A stretch of 64,000 bases of DNA from Notospermus geniculatus (GCA_002633025.1 NMRB01001335.1:39931-103930), one strand, 5' to 3'. Counted from the stretch's first letter, positions 9,030 to 21,110 are shown. Program-made: numbers and translations. The notes: generated from the letters alone by a model not told the origin.

Positions 9030-11853
9030 ATGAAGATCCTGATAATGATGCTGGTGTTTGGAGCTGTTTTTTCAGAAAACGCTTTGCCAGATGATCCATT
9101 TGTAGTTGTCTGGAATGCAGAAGTGAGAATATGCAAGTCAACCCACAAAATGGACTTCGATCTGGCTAAGTATGATATTGTGGCCAACCCCAACAATGAT
9201 TACGAGGGAAAAGTTATAACCCTTCTCTACAAGAAGATGGGAAAGTTTCCACATATCGGTCGCCACGATCTCAAAGATGAAGGCGAAAATCCCCCACCAG
9301 AGTACGGAGGGGTTCCACAGGTAAGTTAACTTATCGCTACTGGCCGCAACTATAGCGGCAATGGCCTTTCCAGCAACTGGCGCGAGGTTCACCGCGGGGA
9401 CTTTAGTAGCTCACCAGATGAGCTAATGAAAGAAAAGGCGTGGGCTGAGAACAGTGATCGCTTGATAAAGGGCTGCTTTTCCTTGTTTGCTTGCATAAGC
9501 TTGCTATTTTTGACCTATTTTTGTTATTTCAGGCTGGAAATCTGACCGATCACCTCGTTACATTGGAAAAGCATCTAAAAGAAAAAATACCCGATCCTTC
9601 ATTCAATGGACTGGGTATCTTTGACCAAGAGTGGTGGATGGCTTCCTGGGAACTCATGCATAGCAAATATGCACGCTACTACGACCTATCAAAAAAACTG
9701 GTCAGGAATCAACCAGGATGGAGCGAAGCAGAAGTTGAGGCAAAAGTCCGAGAGGAATACATAACAGATAGTGATATTGAGGTTAACAAGAAAGTGAAAA
9801 AAAGAATAGATGCAGAAGCGGAAAGACAGTTTAATATTGCAGCACGGTAGGGCGAATCCTCTAGGTTCAGTTCAATTAAATGCTAAGAGAGTCAATTAGT
9901 ACTTTATCAATGCCATTTTAAAGGTTTTCTTGCTTACCCACTTTCCTTTTCATCAGAGGCTGAAATCATAACCAGTCTCGATTCCAGTTTGTGAAAAAAT
10001 AACTTATTCTACAACCTCATCTCGTTATATTTATTTCAGAGAATACATGGAAAAGTCCCTGATTTTAGCTAAGAAACTGAGACCAGACGGAATGTGGGGA
10101 TGTTATCATTATCCTTTCTGCTTCAATACCGATCACAATTCTCACCGTATACGCTGCACAAAAGAACTCCCAGGGGAAAATGACCGGTAAGTTGTATTTT
10201 CGGGTTATCCCAGTTTATTTCGAGAGGGCAAGTAATATTAACGGGTTTCTATTAAAGGTGAAAGACATAGCTTCCTACCGGGCTCGAACCCACGGACCCT
10301 CGCACAGGCAATTTTCGAGAGGGGTAGGCCTATAAATTTAAAGGGATTCTAAATTCATTCTACGTGCAGGCTACTAATGGATATCTTTAACTGTGAGTAC
10401 CATAAAATAGTTTTCCTATCATTTCAGAGTTGCGTGGTTTTACAAACAAATGGATGCCCTTTTTCCTTCCGTCTATTTGCAAACCCCCGCATATAGGCCT
10501 GAAAAAACCCCAGATAAACCTGTAATACCTGCAAACCGCTTCTACGGAAACACAGAAGAAGCGTTTAGGATTGGAAACAAATTCTCACCACCCAAAGCTG
10601 TCTGGCTGTATTCAACAATCAGATACATTGACGATACGACTACATTCTACTCAGCAGTAAGTAAGCTAACGAGAAGTGAAAGTTCCCTTCATATAATCGC
10701 GGGCGGATTCCGCTGTGGGTTGCGGTGAGCGGTGCCGTTTTCCCTGGGTTTTGAATAAATCCTTCGATGGTTTAACAGAGTGTACATGGCATTGAGAGCG
10801 TATAACTTAACTAGTATTAAGCTCGAGGCCACTGGGGACGAGTGTACCGCCGAAATGGAAACGGGACTTAAAGGGAGACATGCGAAAAATATTGCTCGGC
10901 GGGCACAAGTTGTCTGAGTTGTAGCGCCGTCTGTTAAAACACGGTGACACTACGCTATATCACAGGCGCCTGTAGAGCTATCAGTGAGTTAAGAACACTT
11001 TTCTAATCAAACGTATCTAAAAACACAACACGTATCTAAAAACACACCACGAGCTCATAAATTCGTGAGCTCGGGATGTGTTTTTTACAAACTAGTGTTT
11101 TTTGGTTAGATACGTGTTCTAAGGTCACTAATAGCTCCACAGGGGCCTGTGATATAGCGTAGTGTCACCGTGTTTTAACAGACGGCGCTACAACTCAGAC
11201 AACTTGTGCCCGCCGGGCAATATTTTTCGCATGTCTCCCTTTAAGAAATATTGTAATCCTTCCTGCAGATGTGATATCCACTGAGTTAGCAAAACAAATT
11301 GGCCAAATTCTAACTTTTGACACTTGTTATGCTCTTCAACTTCATACTTTGTCCTCAAGTGCCCCGAATAGAGACGTTCCACTCATCCGTGATAGAATGC
11401 AATTTGTGACCAATTGAATGGTCTCAATAATTCACAATCAAATTCGTATCATTTCAGAAAGACTTGATCATGAACCTGAAAATGGCCGCGGATTTTGGCA
11501 GTCACGGTATCGTGTTTTGGGCCAGCTCATCCGATTTCAAAACTCGTGACCAGTGTACGAAATTTGAGAACTACCTGCACGACACCCTTGGTCCGTACGT
11601 TAAAAAGGTCACCGAAGACGCTCGGAAGTGCAGCCAAACGATTTGTAGTGGTCAGGGCCGATGTCAGAGGAAAGATATAAAGGAGTTGATGACCGTACCA
11701 TCAGGCACAGACTCAGAATTTCAGAACTTCAAGGAAAAGTTTGAGGCGGTGAAGACGAAAACGGCCGCTTGGACTGGCCAGTCTAATTACGATGACTTCG
11801 TGTGCAGGTGCTACCCAGGACGGAAGGGGACAGACTGCTCCGAAAAAGCTTGA
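9030..11853 (+). CDS. H2: secreted GH56 hyaluronidase, complete, five exons
   Basis: Coding exons A 9030-9320, B 9533-9846, C 10040-10186, D 10428-10656, E 11458-11853; together 1377 nt, 458 residues, close to animal hyaluronidases (about 435-500). All donors are GT, all acceptors AG, phases 0/2/2/0. A signal peptide (MKILIMMLVFGAVFS) leads into VVVWNAE and KKMGKFPHIG. The acid/base pair is the FDQEWW motif (D128, E130), with Gln where vertebrate enzymes usually have Trp. WGCYHYPFC keeps the active-site Tyr position although the preceding residue is Cys, unlike all neighbours. LFPSVY and HGIVFWASS (W348) follow, then an EGF-like tail (CSQTICSGQGRC ... CRCYPGRKGTDC). Exon D is 33 nt longer than in H1, adding a proline-rich loop. 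Intron D/E carries two MITEs and a repeat. The substrate could be chondroitin rather than hyaluronan. Confidence 0.95.
10262..10330 (-). mobile_element. tRNA-like SINE fragment
   Basis: On the minus strand the stretch contains ggtccgtgggttcgagcccgg, a good Pol III B box. No matching A box or cloverleaf is visible, so I read it as a piece of a tRNA-derived SINE in intron C/D of H2, not a tRNA gene. Confidence 0.4.
10872..11240. mobile_element. TTAA-flanked foldback MITE, copy 1
   Basis: Starts agggagacatgcgaaaaatatt and ends with the complement, bounded by TTAA on both sides (10868-10871 and 11241-11244). Arms are about 170 bases with an inner palindrome around cacgagctcataaattcgtgagctcg. TTAA duplication is the hallmark of piggyBac-type transposition. 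The equivalent point in H1 (near 1087) reads through without it. Confidence 0.9.
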
Positions 11854-12372
11854 ATCATGCAAATATCAAAGGTCATTATGTGTTTTGGAATTCAATTGAT
11901 TTGAATTCAACAAGTTTAGATAAACAACACCTAACTGCGTTGATCAATACCAATAAGGCAAATATTTCGATTACCATCAACATAAATGGACCTCCATCTA
12001 ATAAAAGTAGTTTATTGCGAAGCGATGTTCAAAAATCATGTAGACCTATTTTCTCAAGACAGTGAGTGGCATTTTGGTAAAATATTTCAAACAGTTCAGT
12101 GTGTGTCTTTCATTTATTTTAACCTGTCATGGCCGTACGTACATGTATATGTCAATTCATTGTACATTGTATTTGTTCTGTGATCACGTAGGGAAACTAT
12201 AGATCTTTTCTAAACAAGAAATTATATTTTAATTTCGTAAGAGATTTCTGAATGTACCATATTTTTCCCATTCTTGATTTGTATCAATCTCTGGACTTAT
12301 AATAATAAGAATAAAATGGTTACTTACACGCATAATTCCTCGATCAGACATTGAAATTGCAAGCTCGTCATT
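11854..12372 (+). other. 3' flank of H2
   Basis: Aligns with 1879-2510 after H1 (gatttgaattcaacaagtttagata, ataaaagtagtttattgcgaagcgatg, gaaattatat), lacking only the MITE that H1 has at 2166. Probably 3'UTR plus downstream sequence; AATAAA occurs at about 12312. Confidence 0.5.
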
Positions 12373-12376
12373 TTAA

Positions 12377-12746
12377 AGGGAGACATGCGAAAAATATTGC
12401 CCGGCGGGCACAAGTTGTCTGAGTTGTAGCGCCGTCTGTTAATACACGGTGACACTACGCTATATCACAGGCGCCTGTAGAGCTATCAGTGAGTTTCGAA
12501 CACTTTTCTAACCAAACGTATCTAAAAAACACAACACGTATCTAAAAACAAACCACGAGCTCATAAATTCGTGAGCTCGGGGTGTGTTTTTTACAAACTA
12601 GTGTTTTTCGGTTAGATACGTGTTCTAAGCTCACTAATAGCTCTACAGGGGCCTGTGATATAGCGTAGTGTCACCGTGTATTAACAGACGGCGCTACAAC
12701 TCAGACCACTTGTGCCCGCCGGGCAATATTTTTCGCATGTCTCCCT
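12377..12746. mobile_element. TTAA-flanked foldback MITE, copy 2
   Basis: Same element as 10872-11240, bounded by TTAA at 12373-12376 and 12747-12750. Empty sites are visible after H1 (about 2508, ctgtaatcttgctcac) and after H6 (about 61160, cattttgatcttgctcac). Confidence 0.9.
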
Positions 12747-13103
12747 TTAATCTTGCTCACTAAACAGTTGAAAAAAGTGTACATGTATTTGGAAGACTTG
12801 TTTGGGTGAAGTCATAATAAACTACTTAAAGCAGAACTGTGTGTCTTTTGTGAATTATTTCCGAGAAGTCAGCAAACCAAGATGGTGGGTGAAGTCTGCT
12901 CTTCAACAGTTGGCATTGTGCCACGCAAGGTTTTCCATCACGTGATAGGTTTCTAGCCAGAGCTGGCTCAAGAGGCACCATGAGAATCCGTATTGGGACA
13001 TCAGATTGTGCACCCCAAAAGGCATCGTTATGATCGGAGACCATGTTCGTCCAAATGTGCTGTACCTCAACTGCAACCAGCAGGCGATTGAAATCGTCGT
13101 TAA

Positions 13104-13473
13104 AGGGAGACATGCGAAAAATATTGCCCGGCGGGCACAGGTTGTGTGAGTTGTAGCGCCGTCTGTTAATACACGGTGTCACTACGCTATATCACAGGCG
13201 CCTGTAGAGCTATCAGTGAGTTAAGAACACTTTTCTAATCAAACGTATCTAAAAAACACAACACGTATCTAAAAACACACCACGAGCTCATAAATTCGTG
13301 AGCTCGGGATGTGTTTTTTACAAACTAGTGTTTTTTGGTTAGATACGTGTTCTAAGCTCACTAATAGCTCCACAGGGGCCTGTGATATAGCGTAGTGTCA
13401 CCGTGTTCTAACAGACGGCGCTACAACTCAGACAACTTGTGCCCGCCGGGCAATATTTTTCGCATGTCTCCCT
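13104..13473. mobile_element. TTAA-flanked foldback MITE, copy 3
   Basis: Same element again, TTAA at 13100-13103 and 13474-13477. The H1 flank has the intact target gaaatcgtcgTTAAcaagcag at about 3052-3072. The right flank here jumps to SINE DNA instead of continuing like H1. Confidence 0.9.
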
Positions 13474-13507
13474 TTAATGAGACTGCTTCCTACTCCTCTG
13501 GAGCCAC

Positions 13508-13690
13508 GGGAGCCAGACGGTGGTGTAGTGGTTCGGGCCTCCGACTAGCGGTCAGAGGGTCCCGGGTTCGAATCCTACTGGGCGTGAGACTTTGGGCAAG
13601 TCTCTTTGCCTCACTGGCCTCTCCAGGTGTATAAAACGTACACCGGTCGGAAATGCTGGGATTTTAGCGCTGAATAAACATCATCTGAGT
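13508..13690 (+). mobile_element. tRNA-derived SINE
   Basis: The head reads ggtggtgtagtggttcggg (A-box-like) and gggtcccgggttcgaatcctac (B box), about 55 bases apart. It is followed by a tRNA-unrelated body (gtgagactttgggcaagtctctttgcctcactggcc). The head lacks a full cloverleaf and a discriminator end, so it is a SINE and not a functional tRNA. Confidence 0.7.
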
Positions 13691-14030
13691 TCTACTGAAC
13701 GGTTTCAGGATAGACGACTGCGGTTAAAGTGTAAAGTCGGATGACACCTCTACCATTATTGATATCAGACTATAAACCCAAACATTACCTTTAACCTTAA
13801 CTTTTTTTAACTGCGGAAGGATTTCAAACTGAACTGCTTCCAACGACGGTTGAAGGAGAAAGTAAATCTGCTTCCTTCTCCTGTGGAAGACGAATATGAA
13901 ATAGATTTCTACTCATGTACAAGGAGAACATAGAACTGCTTCCTATCCTACATGTACTCCTGTCCTACATGTCCTTCCTGTCCTACATGTACTCCTTTTG
14001 AAGGAGTACTCTTTACTCTGCTTCCTATGT
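13691..14030. other. Spacer, low complexity, no gene seen
   Basis: Contains repeated short motifs (tcctacatgtactcc, gctccttctcctg-like blocks near 13870-14010) and no frame worth calling. Confidence 0.4.
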
Positions 14031-14031
14031 A

Positions 14032-14375
14032 GACAGGCTGAAAGGGTAAATGTCATCCTATACAAAGATTACCCAGGATCTCAGTCTTCACTAAAACAAT
14101 ACCCAGGGTGTAGTTTCGGTAGCCGAACATCACCCAGCGTCCACAATCTGTGCCTAGGAATGCGCCGCGGTACTTGTTGAGTGTAGCTGTTCATGACATT
14201 CTTCAGGCGGTCACGTGACCACGGGCGAGACAACCTCGAATCCAGGTGTCATATACTACGATGCTGGGTGATGTTCGGCTACCGAAACTACACCCAGGGT
14301 ATTGTTTTAGCGAAGATTGAGATCCGGGGTAATCTTTATGTATATACCCAGGACGACATTTACCCTATTCAGCTG
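14032..14375. mobile_element. Hairpin MITE, about 340 bp
   Basis: The left arm (gctgaaagggtaaatgtcatcct ... acccagggtgtagtttcggtagccgaacatcaccc) is mirrored by the right arm (gggtgatgttcggctaccgaaactacacccaggg ... gacatttaccctattcagct). Arms of about 130 bases flank an unpaired centre. Confidence 0.85.
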
Positions 14376-14559
14376 TAGGCCTAGTCAGCAATGCCGACCA
14401 TCACCAAGAGGAGAAACTTGGCTGGACCCCGGCAATGTCATCTCTCTGTGACCTTACAACCTCGAATTTGGGATAAATTTTCAATAAACTGAACATGTTT
14501 GACGTGGTCCGGGCATTAAAGACTGGCTTGCTGCACTGCCAGGGGTCAGTCCAGTCACT

Positions 14560-14880
14560 GGCTCGATTCTTCAAGAGGACTTCCTATCTCGTAACGTATA
14601 TTTACAACAACAAGCGGTAGAAAGCGTGGGGCAGCTGATGGGCCACAGATGATCTAGGTCTCTCCAAATCTATTGACGAATGTTTAGAACAACCATCAGG
14701 AGAAAGCATGGAACAGCTGAGGGGCAGCAGATGTTTCCACCCCTTTCAATTCAAATTGATTTCATGACATGAAGCCCTCTTGGAATTTCAAAGGGAGGGA
14801 ATTGTGTTGGATATCCAGGATGATACATGTACATGTACATGTAGAATGCATGGAATATCACTAGGTTGAATTATAGAATT
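14560..14880. repeat. Spacer repeat, copy 3, ending in microsatellite
   Basis: Same landmarks as 5560-6000 (cggtagaaagcgtggggcagctgatggg, aggatgatacatg). A GT-rich microsatellite near 14940-14981 runs into the N gap. Confidence 0.7.
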
Positions 14881-14981
14881 AGCAGTCTGTCTGGTGGTTG
14901 GGTTGAATGTCGAAACACGAGTGAGAGAGAGAGCGTTGTTTGTGAGTGCGTGTGTTGGTGTGTGTGTGTGTGTGGGGGGGG

Positions 14982-15644
14982 NNNNNNNNNNNNNNNNNNN
15001 NNNNNNNNNNNNNNNNNNNNNNNNNNNNNNNNNNNNNNNNNNNNNNNNNNNNNNNNNNNNNNNNNNNNNNNNNNNNNNNNNNNNNNNNNNNNNNNNNNNN
15101 NNNNNNNNNNNNNNNNNNNNNNNNNNNNNNNNNNNNNNNNNNNNNNNNNNNNNNNNNNNNNNNNNNNNNNNNNNNNNNNNNNNNNNNNNNNNNNNNNNNN
15201 NNNNNNNNNNNNNNNNNNNNNNNNNNNNNNNNNNNNNNNNNNNNNNNNNNNNNNNNNNNNNNNNNNNNNNNNNNNNNNNNNNNNNNNNNNNNNNNNNNNN
15301 NNNNNNNNNNNNNNNNNNNNNNNNNNNNNNNNNNNNNNNNNNNNNNNNNNNNNNNNNNNNNNNNNNNNNNNNNNNNNNNNNNNNNNNNNNNNNNNNNNNN
15401 NNNNNNNNNNNNNNNNNNNNNNNNNNNNNNNNNNNNNNNNNNNNNNNNNNNNNNNNNNNNNNNNNNNNNNNNNNNNNNNNNNNNNNNNNNNNNNNNNNNN
15501 NNNNNNNNNNNNNNNNNNNNNNNNNNNNNNNNNNNNNNNNNNNNNNNNNNNNNNNNNNNNNNNNNNNNNNNNNNNNNNNNNNNNNNNNNNNNNNNNNNNN
15601 NNNNNNNNNNNNNNNNNNNNNNNNNNNNNNNNNNNNNNNNNNNN
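14982..15644. other. Assembly gap (Ns)
   Basis: A run of 663 Ns between a (GT)n/poly-G tract and a tract rich in atcgatat; content unknown. Confidence 1.
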
Positions 15645-15768
15645 TGAAGTTGTCCATATGAAATCGATATCGATATGATGTCGATATGACAACAGTTGTG
15701 TTTCAGAAGGGTGGGACCCCCCCCCCCCCCCCCCCCCGGCTGCTACGGGCCTGGGAATCCCCGGACAT

Positions 15769-16036
15769 ATTCAATCCGTCGCATGGGACAAATGCAGTTA
15801 GCCTTGGAGCCTTGCTCCTAGGGCAGGTATCACTCCCCATTCAATCCGTCGCATGGGACAGTTAGCCGTGGAGCCTGGCTCCTAGGGCAGGTATCACTCC
15901 CCATTCAATCCGTCGCATGGGACAGTTAGCCGTGGAGCCTGGCTCCTAGGACAGGTATCACTCCCCATTCAATCCGTCGCATGGGACAGTTAGCCTTGGA
16001 GCCTTGCTCCTAGGGCAGGTATCACTCCCCATTCAA
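15769..16036. repeat. 64-bp minisatellite, about four copies
   Basis: Unit attcaatccgtcgcatggg ... ggcaggtatcactcccc. The first unit has a six-base insertion (aaatgc). Units 2 and 3 are nearly identical. Preceded by a poly-C run at 15718-15737. Confidence 0.9.
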
Positions 16037-16840
16037 GTGAGGAACATGATTAGCTTGAGATGGTCTCTTCCATACTTACCAGGGGCAATAATGCTTTGGC
16101 TTCGGCCCTGATGGAAAATCTGATAGGCCTACCAATACAAAATGACTCTGGTATGATTTCGTCCAATTGAACGGTATTTTTAAGATGGTATGGTCTGCAA
16201 GGGAATGAATTTTATTTTTGAATCCACTAATGGTGGATGTTGAAATCAACGCCCACCAATGCATGGCGACAACGTGTGGACGTCCGGTGCAGTGACGTCA
16301 CGGACGGACCGACCAATCAGAATCGAATAAATTCTGCAACATGCAGAATCGAACCACTACGGACTCAAATCAAATATAGAATGTGGTACTCGAGGAAGAT
16401 TTTCAAAATAACAGCTGGTAATATTTCTACAGTAACTCACACTGGTATTTAATCAGGTTGAACTGAATTGATTTTAATTGAAATTGAATTGATCGGAGGG
16501 CAAGTTAGCACAGAGGCGTGAGGAAAACGAAAACAATGTAAGAGGCAGGTGGTTTTTGGACAATAACAACAGAGATTCATATTTGTATATGGTCAAAACA
16601 GACAACACTTGAAGTTGGTTTACTTGATCAAGCTGCATACTTGATATTGTGCCGCTATGAAGACAATCGATAGAGATGCACTGCCTCAGTCCCAGTATGG
16701 AAACATTTATTTTTATGATAAAGCAAACTGTTCTCTCTAAAGCCTCGAAAAGTAAAGACAAATTGAGAACGGTCTGCAGTTCTTATATTAAAGACCAAGT
16801 TTGGACCCTCTATGTGTACAGCAGTTTCAGCCCGAAATTT
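16037..16840. other. Spacer without recognisable gene
   Basis: About 800 bases of AT-rich DNA. It includes a stretch (gtgacgtcacggac ... gaccaatcagaatcgaa, 16290-16330) that resembles blocks at about 23215-23285, 25257-25325 and 53960-54010, so it is a dispersed repeat. Open frames are short and on both strands. Confidence 0.4.
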
Positions 16841-17325
16841 GATGAAATTCCGTTGAGTATTAAAGGCACAAACACAGTTTTTGTGTTTTAGCTTTTTGCC
16901 CCCTGGTGGCAAAGTGTATAATCAGATTTGGCCGATTCTTTCACGCGACACACCGTTCGCCCATGGTACATCCCCCACCACCACCACCACCACCAAATAT
17001 GAACCCAAAATTTTCAGTCGTTCAGAAGTTACAGAGCGGAAGGGAACTTTTGTGGTTTTTACAAAGCGCCCCTTATAGCACTGAAAAATCAATTAATTTC
17101 AAAACCCGTACGATATATTATGTATCCTTGCTGTGAAATTCCGTTATTAAAGGCGTAATTGCAGTTTTTTTAGTTTTGGCTTTTGGCCCCCTGGTGGCAA
17201 AGTGGAGAATCGGATTTGGCCGATTCTTTCACGCGACACACCTTTGGCCCGTGATACATCCCCCACCAAATACATGTATGAACCCAAAATCTTTAGTCGT
17301 TCTTAAGTTATAGAGCGGAAGGGAC
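16841..17325. repeat. About 290-bp repeat, two further units
   Basis: Carries the landmarks of 3225-4085: gaaattccgttgagtattaaaggc, ccccctggtggcaaagtg, gccgattctttcacgcgacacacc, gttacagagcggaag. Includes a (CCA)n tract at 16974-16994. Confidence 0.75.
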
Positions 17326-17559
17326 TACTAGCGGTCAGCGGCATATGCGGACGGTATTTTCAAGTCCCCCTCCGAGGGACAATAATTCACACCTGGCGAG
17401 AACATTTTATACCTGCTGTAGTTTACCCGATATGGGCCAAATCCACTTTAAAGATGGCCGCCTGACGGCCACATTTGAAGTCCGATCGGGCCGAAATTTG
17501 TTGTGCGCATAAAAGGTACCTAGAACGATTATCACACCAAGGTAGAACATTCTACGTGC

Positions 17560-17893
17560 ACTAAACCTGTGGCCGTCGTGGGTTATTAAGGATGAGTAAC
17601 AACTCAGATTTTGATGGGTGACAGAGGTTCCAGTTGAAATAGTTTCCCCAATATACTATGCTATTTTCGAAGCATCGTGGCTTACCTTCACTGCCGACTA
17701 ATTCTGCGTTGGGGTACTCCTGGGCATGCAGCTGCTGGAGGGAGTTACGTTTCATGGTCAAGTGGTCGAGGCATCCCAGCTGAAACAATTGAGTTAGCGC
17801 CCATGTTCCTTAAGTAGACCTACCCGCCCACTTTCCTGGCATTGCCTGGATGACATTCAGAAGCAATCCATACGTCGTCACTACTCTTCCAAA
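17560..17893 (+). promoter_or_regulatory. 5' flank and putative core promoter of H3
   Basis: Continuous version of the conserved upstream block: gattttgatgggtgacag (17606), gccgactaattctgcgttgg (17694), catcccagctgaa (17772), then ccttaagtagacctaccc (17808-17825) 68-85 bases before the ATG. The TAAATAGG motif is changed to TAAGTAGA here. Confidence 0.45.
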
Positions 17894-20800
17894 ATGAAGA
17901 TCCTGATAATGATGCTGGTGTTTGGAGCTGTTTCAGCCGAAAACCCTCTGCCAAATGATCCATTTATCACTGTCTGGAATGTCCCAACTAAAAGATGCAA
18001 GGCAACCCACAAAATTGACCTCGATCTAGCTAAGTATGGTATTGTTGCCAACCCCGGCCAGGAGTACGAGGGAAAAGTTCTCACCATTTTCTACAAGAAG
18101 ATGGGAAAGTTTCCACATATCGGTCACCACAACGGAACCGATATCAACCCCAAACCATCGAACGGTGGAATTCCACAGGTAAGTGAACTTAAAAAAATGT
18201 TGGCTATAAGGCAGAACAGGGCACAATTGACATACATGTACCTGAGTTCGCGTACCCTGCGTGAACCATTCGCGTAGCATACGCGCTACCAAGCTTGCTA
18301 CTTTTCAAAGATTTTTTATCGTTTCAGCGTGGAAACCTGGCCGATCACCTTGAAACATTGGAAAAAGATATAAAAGAAAAAATACCCGATCCGTCATTCA
18401 AAGGACTTGCTATCTTTGACCAAGAGTGGTGGATGGCTTCATGGGAACTCATGCATAGCCACTACAAACGCTACTTGGACCCATCAATAGAACTGGTCAA
18501 GAAACAAGAAGGATGGAGCGAAGCAGAAGTAATGGAAAGAGTCCGAAAGGAACACCCCAGATATGATGAAGAAAAGGTTAGAAAAGTAGCGGCAATCTGG
18601 ATTTCGGAAGAAGCGGGAAGACAGTTTAACATTCCAGCAAGGTAGGCCATTTCAATTTTGGGCTGTCAGAGTGGCGCAATGGAAACATCGGCGCCTGTCA
18701 CCTCTGAGGTCGCGGGTTCGATTCCCGGTCGGGTCCGTGTCTCATGTGATAGAGAGGGCGACTCTCTCTGACAGCGCAGGTTTTCTCCGGGCACTCCGGT
18801 TTCCTCCTGCATTACATTAAAATCGCCCAATATTGTCTATAGAACCAATAATGCCGAATTTGGCGCTCGGTTCTCAACTCAATATTTTAATTCAATTAAT
18901 ACCGGTGGAAAAGAATCTAATGTCCCCCGATATGTGATGGTTCCCAGCAACACATTTACGGATTAAGCGGCACCATTGAATTAGACTCTAGAGAGACCAA
19001 CACCCTTAATCCACTGACAAACAATGCAGGGGGACATCAGGAGGGTAGGAGCATAGGGCTTTTCCTTACTTTACTTTCCATTTAAAGGGGCAGAGTACAG
19101 TTTTCCTTCCCTATCCTCCCCTAAACATACCCGCATTAAAGGAGACCTCTATTGACAATACTGTTAAACTACCGCTTTTCAACCTCGCCCCAGGTAGAGT
19201 CTCGTTGGTATCCACGCATTGTATTGTAATCATACATTATCCAACACTGGGGCGAAAGGCAACACTACGGTATTGGAGAATGATGCAATCATCACCGGTG
19301 GCGCCGGCTATCGGCAAAGTGGCAATATTTTCGACTCCAGTTTGTCTGTCACCTAGGTACATTTGTTTCAGAAACTACATGGAAGAGACCCTGAACGTAG
19401 CCAAAGACGTGAGACGAGGTGGCAGCTGGGGATATTATCATTATCCTTACTGCTACAATACCGGTCCCAATGCTGCCAGGACACGCTGTAAACCGACAGT
19501 CAGGGAAAAAAATGACCGGTAAGTTTTAGGTATTAATCTATACTCTAAACTCCCTCTGACCTGTCCCATTCCTAAACTCGGAAAAAATGACTAAATCAAG
19601 TTGAAGATAATGAGGTGGGGTATGGTCAGAAACAGTAATTTCCTGTCCACTTACTTATCCCACTCCCGAGCCTGGCAAAGAATGACAGCGTGCGATATCT
19701 TCAACTTAGGATTTAGTCATTTTTTCCGAGTTCAGGAATGGGACAGGTAAGTGAGAGTTTAGAGTATTTCCTGAGAAAATAAACAGCCTACATGTACATC
19801 AAAATCTTGAGCAATTCTTGTCAAGAGTTAAGCTGAAACAGGCCTAGGGAGCCAGACTCTTGGCTTGTCGTTGACGTCGGATTTAAAGGGCTACTACATG
19901 CATCGGGATACCACTGTGAGGACAATGATCGAAATAGTTTTCCTATCATTTCAGAATTTTATGGTTATACAAGGCCAGCAAAGCTTTCTTTCCTTCCGTC
20001 TACTTGTCAACCAAAGTACCGCCTCAAAACCGGCTCTATGGAAACATAGAAGAAGCATTTAGGCTTGCAAACAAATTCTCACCACCCAAACCTGTCTGGC
20101 TGTATTCAACAATCAGATACCTTGACAAAAAGGAGAAATTCTACACAGAAGTAAGTCAGACAACGAAGGATGAAGGTTTCCTCCACAATGTTGCAGAAAC
20201 AAGAAATCCTGAACGATTTCAATTTTGTACATACACCAGGCGACATCGCAATGGACCTGATCGCCACCGACCTCCTCGCCAGGCCACCGTAGACTAGGTG
20301 ACATCGCTGTCGGTATTGATACCGGTCGACCAGCGCTTGCGAGAAGCTGATTCCACGCATCACTGTCCAGCGCACACCAGCGCACATAGTTCAAGTGTGC
20401 GGCAGGCTTGGAGCCGAAACTCTGAGTCTGAGTCTGAAATGAAATGAAATGAAATGAATGAAATGAAATGAAATGAAATGGGAGTCGCGTGGAGTCACGA
20501 ACAGCGCCATCTACTCGTCGGTTCGGCTTGGCATTCTTCTGTTGATGCGCGGTAGAAAAATGAGCTAATTCTTTGCGAAGAACCTATGCGCAGTGGACAT
20601 TTTCGAGTAGTAGAGAAGGAATTCCTCCAAGTTCTGACTGACGATGCTTGGAGCAACGACATGTCACTCATCCACGATCAGTGATTTATTGAATTGGTTC
20701 AATGAATGCTGTTCATTCAAATTGGTTTATTTCAGGAGGATTTGATCAACAGCTTCAAACTGGCCGCTGATACTGGCAGTCACGGTATCATCATTTGGGC

Positions 20801-21110
20801 CAGTTCATTCGAGTACAAAACAGTGGAGCAGTGTACGAACTTCAAGAAATATCTGGAAGGAACCCTCGGTCCGTTCGTTAAAAAGATCACTGAAGACACT
20901 CGGAGGTGCAGCGAAGCGATTTGCAATGGTAATGGCCGATGTGTGAGGAAAGATATAAAGGACTTGATGACGGTACCAGACTCAGAATTCGATGCAAAGT
21001 TTCAGGCTGTAAAGGAGAAAACCGCATCCTGGACTGGCGAGTCTAAAAATTATGCAGATGACTATGTGTGCCAGTGTTACCCAGGGTTTAAGGGGGGAAA
21101 CTGCGCCTGA
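17894..21110 (+). CDS. H3: secreted GH56 hyaluronidase, complete, five exons
   Basis: Exons A 17894-18178, B 18328-18641, C 19372-19518, D 19955-20150, E 20736-21110; 1317 nt, 438 residues. Signal peptide MKILIMMLVFGAVSA with an Ala-x-Ala type cleavage site before EN. FITVWNVPTKRC and GIVANPGQ follow, then KKMGKFPHIGHHNGT (one sequon). The catalytic pair lies in IFDQEWW (D126, E128), at the position of the vertebrate pair. Then WGYYHYPYC, FFPSVYLS, HGIIIWASS (W335) and an EGF-like tail CSEAICNGNGRC ... CQCYPGFKGGNC ending two residues later. No active-site residue looks lost. Intron B/C contains a SINE and intron C/D a hairpin MITE. A very similar exon B/C fragment lies at 29763-31110. The 3' flank has ccaataaaagtag (21180) as a likely poly(A) signal. 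Confidence 0.95.
18660..18890 (+). mobile_element. tRNA-derived SINE in intron B/C of H3
   Basis: gtcagagtggcgcaatgg (A-box region) and gaggtcgcgggttcgattcccgg (B box), followed by a body with ggttttctccgggcactccggtttcctcc. The parallel intron at 30000 lacks it (ggccatttcaattcaattaat), giving an empty site. The body tail recurs at about 37040-37110. Confidence 0.75.
19541..19767. mobile_element. Hairpin MITE in intron C/D of H3
   Basis: tactctaaactccctctgacctgtcccattcctaaactcgg at the left pairs with ccgagttcaggaatgggacaggtaagtgagagtttagagta at the right; inner arms aaaaaatgactaaatc / gatttagtcattttt. Confidence 0.85.
20225..20482 (+). mobile_element. SINE-like repeat with (GAAAT)n tail
   Basis: Body tacaccaggcgacatcg ... 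cagcgcacaccagcgcac, ending in gagtctgagtctgaaatgaaatgaaatg. Related bodies without the tail are at 22920-23042, 24940-25086 and 33408-33500. It lies in intron D/E of H3. Confidence 0.55.

Noticed and set aside
13508-13580. Functional tRNA gene
   Set aside because: A and B boxes are present but no cloverleaf closes, and the sequence continues into a SINE body. The same holds at 18660 and 10262.
14788-15692. Frames of 230-290 codons across the N gap
   Set aside because: They consist almost entirely of Ns; the same applies to the frames over 36004-37090 and 50748-51551.
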